From NCBI GenBank assembly GCA_003868215.1, contig QWDQ01000090.1, forward strand, positions 1 through 59,603: a stretch of 59,603 bases of DNA, in the 5' to 3' direction. Positions 55,301-59,603 of this stretch are shown here, piece by piece. The notes beneath the pieces were generated by a model. It saw only the letters and a program-made list of their open reading frames with translations. It did not search any database and was not told where the DNA came from. Position numbers and translations under genes: made by a program. How positions within the stretch are numbered: position 1 is the first letter of the stretch; every line of letters begins with the position of its first letter. The DNA comes from Pseudophaeomoniella oleicola (Eukaryota > Ascomycota > Eurotiomycetes > Phaeomoniellales > Phaeomoniellaceae).

Positions 55301-56575
55301 TCATGTTTTCCCTCCTCTTCCACGACCTTTACTCTTTCCATTTCCTCGAGTAGCTTTAGCAGTATTCTGCTGCGTGCCTTTGGTGTCACGGATCGGACTC
55401 CTGAAAGGTATAGGTGCTCCAGTTCTCATCAGTCTCCCCTCGTCATCAATGGTGGCATACGAGCAGCGAGGGAAGACGGATGCGAACTCTGCCCATTGTA
55501 AGTCAAAGTTCTGGTACTGAAGAAAACATTGATGTGGCAACAGTAATCGAAGCTTCGACCGTAAAGCGCCATCAGAGACGTACTCAGAAAGAACGGGAAG
55601 ATACCCAGAATCATGGCAGCCCCCGAAGATCACCAACGCGCAGTCACGGTTGTGGATATCATGGCGCAATTTAGCTGGGTCAGTGTTAGATATATCCAGT
55701 TTAGGAGCGGAGATACTCACACCTGATTTTATGATCTGCTCGCTCTTTACCATGACCGCCATCAATGACATCGAACATCGCATTGCACTTCAAGAATCCT
55801 TGTAGACTTGCTGCGAATTGGGGACCGTACGTAGCCGTCGCACCGAAAAGATTAAGGACAATCTGAATCTGAAGGTCATAATGACGCGGTACGTCACCCT
55901 GAGATTCAATGTATCTTCGGGCATCATGCTGAAGGAGCTGGGCTGCTGTCTCGCCACCCTTTTCTCCCTGTAGGAAAAGGTGCCGAGGGAACTAGAGGTC
56001 TTGAATGAGGTTCTTATTACAGTATGCGAGAGAATCTTACCATATATGACTCGTTATCTCCATCCAGAATGATGGAAACATATGGTAAGCCAATACACCG
56101 GCCGAGGCTTGTCAGTTCATTCCTTTGCATAGGGTCAACCCCAGATCCGTCCCGGCGTCCGGCTGTCCCGTAGTACTCTTCGTCCCAGACTGCCTTCATC
56201 TTTGAAAGCGTTCGTTGTTTTTGCCGCAATTCATTCCGGGCACCGACGTTCGTGGCCCTTTCCATCTCCAGCGTCTGTTTGACTTGCTTGAGTTCATTCT
56301 GGTGCTCTTGGATCTTTTCTTGCAAAATCTTCCTCAATTCAGCTTCGTTTGCTTCGAGATGTATCACGCGAGCTTGAGACTCTTGAAGATCAGAAATGAT
56401 TCTTTCAAGGTCAGCCCTTACTTGATCAAGCTCCTCACAAGTGTTCTGCAAAGAATCACTTAGTATTTGCTAACATGAACTTCGGTGATGACCATACCTT
56501 AAATGCAATTTCCTTCTCTTTACTTGCCTTCACGAAGCTCAGAGGATGCTTGATCCATGACAGGGATGGCGCCAT
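55301..56575 (-). CDS. DUF7923-type protein without zinc fingers
   Basis: A 375-residue paralogue of the neighbouring gene. Exons are 56575-56498 (78 nt), 56445-56041, 55991-55721 and 55674-55301; introns 56446-56497 (GTATGG..TGCAG), 55992-56040 (GTAAGA..TCTAG) and 55675-55720 (GTGAGT..CCCAG). It has an N-terminal coiled coil (NTCEELDQVRADLERII onward), then YVSIILDGDNESYM, spliced to GEKGGETAAQLLQHDARRYI, FDVIDGGHGKERADHKIR and CALVIFGGCHDSGYLPVL. The acidic and Gly positions match the NYN/PIN-like core of the family. The C-terminus is short and Arg/Gly/Lys-rich (RGNGKSKGRGRGGKT), an RGG-like nucleic-acid tail in place of the fingers. The first exon equals that of the neighbour in length (26 codons), supporting gene duplication. 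Confidence 0.8.
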
Positions 56576-57570
56576 ATGGACGATATCCGACCTTTTAGAG
56601 ACAGAATTGACAGGATCCTCTCAGGCGATTAGAATACTCGTCTCCCGAGCTGCAATTGAAAATCTTCGAGGAAGGACAATTCGAGTAGCATAGGCACCAA
56701 GGATAGATAGATGGAGGATCAATAGGAGATCAACGCTGCTCCATGCAGGGAAGGTCGAAAGAAATAGGCCTTGAGCCATTAAATGTTATTTCGTGAAGAT
56801 TACAGCTGCGTTGCTGAATGCTTTACTGCCCATTGCGAAAAAGTAAGACTATCCTCCTGAACACCATACTCTTGTCATTTCACATCCTCTGTCCATCCCA
56901 GAGCGTCCAGAGATACGTCAAGCTCAAGAGTGGTAGCACTGTTGCACTGGCAAAATGGCCATTGGCAACTCGAAATCGGAACGAAGGCGGAAAGCAAAAC
57001 AAGCGGAATGCTCGATCCCCACGCCATAAGCTTCCAAATTAGTTACTGTAGCTGCCTTCATCTGCTGCACTGCATCTGTTGTACTGTTGTCGACACCTCA
57101 AAAGTAGACCTCGATGTATTCAATTCAAATCTCAATATCTGACTGGATTTCAATGGACAGAAAAAGAGAAGCTCTAATGCGTTTCCTTGCAGGAACATCT
57201 TGCATAGGAGTTCCATTGCCAGCAGCAGCATGATACCCTTGTACAACCTATTGCCAGGCACAACGGCGAGAGGATGAACCTGCTCATGCCATCTTACAGA
57301 ATGCTAGCAATCCAGTACCTTTACACAAACTCCTCTACAATATGTTGGGCAAGACGTTGGCGGAAGACCTCTGGCGTTCCTGCCCATTTTCCTTCAACCC
57401 GCAGACTCCTATAAAACGTCAATCGCGAAATGTCCTCGAAGCTATGAGCGGATCTCTCATGACAAGCGCTTGCTACAGATGTATAATTCCTGGTTATTTT
57501 CTTTCGTTTGAATCGCTAGTTTTTGATATCAGAAAGACCGCAGTTGTGCCCATATTACTTTCCTCTGCAA
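56576..57570. other. Divergent intergenic region
   Basis: 995 bp between divergent starts. Open frames here lack domain features. No repeats are recognised. Confidence 0.5.
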
Positions 57571-59442
57571 ATGCCTATCACTACTACCGCACCCACAGGA
57601 ACCATTGATCACCATTCATTCTTTCAGTTCTGGGCACCTAGAGATAGTCCTTCCAATACTAACCCTACAACACCAAGTTTCACAGAGTCGCCACAAGTCA
57701 GCCCGGGAACTTCAGACTTCCCCAGACATGTACGGAGGCCGCCGCTAGCGAGGAGCACTTTGCATTGGTCAGCTACCCATTCTGGTGAGCCATCAAGATT
57801 AAGAAAGTTGGAAGAGTCACCTCAAGGATCAGAGTCTCGTTCACAAACTCGACCATCTGCGGCATCACGAACTTCACGGCCTTCGGTCTCTATCGAGCCG
57901 TCGAGGCGAAAACGATCATCGACATTCAGCAATTACGCCAGAACCTTCGCAGAAAGGGTTGCTTCTTTGACACAATCGTCAGACGCGCATCTGGAGCAAG
58001 CTCCTGACGTTCCACGGGCCATAGATTACTCATCCCGCAAGAGCTCTGAATCATCATGGATCAAACGGCAGCAAGCAAAACTTCGCATAAAGCTTGCGCA
58101 TTCGACACGCAGTGGACCCCAGATTGTGAACACCGCCACGGGGCTTATGAAGGTCAACGTTGGTGCAAAGCCCGCACAAAAGCTGAGACCTCCTGTATCG
58201 CAATATGTCAGCATGCCAGTCCAGCAGCATGCTGTCAAGCTGGAAACAGATTTTACAGAGATTGAGCAACCGAAGCCAGAAAAGCAGTCTTTCCCGCGAA
58301 GCGCATCTGAGCATGGCCGAAGAGCTTATCTCAAATCTAAGCAAAGGGTAAGGGACAATTATGATCGCCTTCACCGGTCACCCGATGGAAGCACCAGATT
58401 CGGCCCAGCCAATGATACCACTCATGCTCTTCATCGCGTGTCGAGTATGTTATTGCGCTTGGCCGAAGAACAGCCTCAGCCTGTTCGCAAAAACCCTAAA
58501 ATTTCTTTCTTCGCATCGTCTTCCCCCGACAGCGCTGCAGACGCCTACTATATTCAATTATTACACATCCATTCTCCCACCCTTTCTGAAACGTCTTCTA
58601 TCCGTGATCTTCGTCAGGGACCGGTTCCACAAGGATCACCTAATCCAGGAGCGACTTACCGTGCACGGCTTCGACCAGATGGACCGTCCGAAGAGTTTAT
58701 GAAGATTGATATCTCGGAACATGGCGGAACAAGCTATCTACCGTCAGAAGCAAGGAGGATTCACACCCCTCCTTTGCCAGGAGACGGCCCCAACCAGAAA
58801 CGGCGAGGCTTCTTCTTTGATTATAATGCTCCACGCCATGTACCGGAATCTACTGTCGGAGGCGACAATCTTGAAGCGCAAAATCACATCCTACACGGTG
58901 GTTCCTCGTCTGAGTCTGGTCCAGCGACCATAGGCGGTCTTTATCCTCAGTTGCATTCACCAGGACAACGCAAGAAGGTCGGAGATGGCAGTATTGACTG
59001 GTATACTGCCCAGCTACTAGACCTTGACCGAGGGGATGCCGACTCCGCTGACGGCAGAGAAACTGCCTTGACCACGACCGCCACCGCCAAAACCCTTACA
59101 GATAGCTCCCTCAAAACCCGGATCCCCACCTCGAGAACCTCCGACTCCTCCACCACGACCACTTCCGTCACCCATCCCCAGCGCCCTCCCGACCCAGACA
59201 AAGAAATCGACTATCGAATCCCCGACCACTACCCCAGCAGCCCGTTATGTCCGCGCCATCCAAAGCACAAGAGCGGAGGCCTGGGAGTATGCTGGATGCA
59301 CGGCAGAAATCCACCAGACTGGATCGCGCGAGGCGTCGAATTGAGAGTCGGCGGCACCGGAGAGGATGTCGTTTGCTATCGGACGGGGAGGGGTAGTGAA
59401 GTCATGTGCTATCGCGGGGAGGCGAAGAAGGACGCGTTTTGA
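57571..59442 (+). CDS. Conserved fungal protein with C-terminal Cys/His motif, function unknown
   Basis: A 623-residue single-exon frame starting MPITTTAPTGTIDHHSF. Mostly disordered and Ser/Arg/Pro-rich, with basic patches SRRKRSS and IKRQQAKLRIKL. The C-terminal ~120 residues hold the only ordered-looking part: DWYTAQLLDLDRG, then YRIPDHYPSSPLCPRHPKHK and GVCWMHGR, giving a C..H..C..H arrangement that could bind a metal. I recall this PDH.P.SPLCP.HPKHK..G.CV.HGR ending from orphan fungal proteins. The ATG at 57571 is chosen because the frame open from 57523 would begin with a non-ATG codon. The function is unknown. Confidence 0.7.
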   Translation: MPITTTAPTGTIDHHSFFQFWAPRDSPSNTNPTTPSFTESPQVSPGTSDFPRHVRRPPLARSTLHWSATHSGEPSRLRKLEESPQGSESRSQTRPSAASRTSRPSVSIEPSRRKRSSTFSNYARTFAERVASLTQSSDAHLEQAPDVPRAIDYSSRKSSESSWIKRQQAKLRIKLAHSTRSGPQIVNTATGLMKVNVGAKPAQKLRPPVSQYVSMPVQQHAVKLETDFTEIEQPKPEKQSFPRSASEHGRRAYLKSKQRVRDNYDRLHRSPDGSTRFGPANDTTHALHRVSSMLLRLAEEQPQPVRKNPKISFFASSSPDSAADAYYIQLLHIHSPTLSETSSIRDLRQGPVPQGSPNPGATYRARLRPDGPSEEFMKIDISEHGGTSYLPSEARRIHTPPLPGDGPNQKRRGFFFDYNAPRHVPESTVGGDNLEAQNHILHGGSSSESGPATIGGLYPQLHSPGQRKKVGDGSIDWYTAQLLDLDRGDADSADGRETALTTTATAKTLTDSSLKTRIPTSRTSDSSTTTTSVTHPQRPPDPDKEIDYRIPDHYPSSPLCPRHPKHKSGGLGVCWMHGRNPPDWIARGVELRVGGTGEDVVCYRTGRGSEVMCYRGEAKKDAF

Positions 59443-59523
59443 GGAAAGAGGGAGGGATAAAAAAGGGTGAGAAAAGCAGGCATCGTGCGTATTGAGATAG
59501 GGAATATATTCGCTGCTACATCT

Positions 59524-59527
<4 letters not shown>

Positions 59528-59556
<29 letters not shown>

Positions 59557-59603
59557 CTTCTTCTTCTTCTTCTTCTTCTTCTTCTTCTTCTTCTTCTTCT
59601 TCT
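59528..59603. repeat. (TTC)n microsatellite, cut by the window edge
   Basis: About 25 uninterrupted CTT/TTC triplets run to the last base, so the full length is unknown. It lies some 85 bp after the preceding stop codon, probably in the 3' untranslated or intergenic region. Confidence 0.95.

Overview
The window is nuclear DNA of a filamentous ascomycete (Pezizomycotina). The evidence is the intron style (about 40-100 nt, GT..AG, often with a CTGAC or CTAAC branch site), the compact two-strand layout, and families typical of such fungi: a Zn2Cys6 transcription factor, a PTH11-like rhodopsin, an alcohol acetyltransferase, an Msp1 ATPase, a Csm1/Pcs1 monopolin subunit and DUF7923-like proteins. 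I cannot name the species. I find 24 protein genes, one short DNA-transposon relative and several microsatellites, but no tRNA, rRNA, CRISPR array or virus-like element. Many genes are split, so exon coordinates rebuilt from splice sites and reading phase are given in each entry.

Layout. 1-7.4 kb: the 5' part of a TMEM135-like membrane protein (-, cut by the left edge), a short-chain dehydrogenase (+), an HSL-type alpha/beta hydrolase (+) and a coiled-coil protein resembling spindle-pole-body proteins (+). 7.4-11.6 kb: a microsatellite-rich spacer, a GNAT acetyltransferase (+) and an alcohol acetyltransferase (-). 12.2-17.7 kb: an unknown basic/acidic protein, a four-span membrane protein and an MFS transporter, all on the minus strand. 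19.0-19.35 kb: a 334-bp terminal-inverted-repeat element flanked by TA. 19.8-26.6 kb: histidinol-phosphatase (-), thiolase-like protein (+), a 75-residue conserved small protein (-) and a disordered protein (+). 27.3-32.1 kb: an ABCC transporter in 8 exons, with two lesions in its first exon only. 32.6-41.6 kb: an AT-hook protein, a PTH11-like rhodopsin and a mitochondrial-type Ser/Thr-rich protein (all -). 42.2-49.5 kb: a divergent Csm1/Pcs1 (-) and Msp1 (+) pair, then a 9-exon Zn-cluster transcription factor (+). 50.5-59.6 kb: a WD40 protein (+), two tandem DUF7923-type paralogues (-), a conserved disordered protein (+) and a TTC microsatellite at the right edge.

Most genes are housekeeping or conserved orphan genes that do not form one pathway. 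An oxidoreductase, hydrolase, acyltransferase, MFS pump, thiolase-like protein, ABC pump and Zn-cluster factor might suggest a secondary-metabolite cluster, but they are scattered among housekeeping genes and no core synthase is present. The observations most worth a second look are the ABCC gene damaged only at its N-terminus, the Zn cluster split over exons of 25, 18 and 28 nt, the tandem DUF7923 pair with different C-termini, the inverted-repeat element, the thiolase-like protein without the usual nucleophile segment, and two introns that stay open if unspliced.
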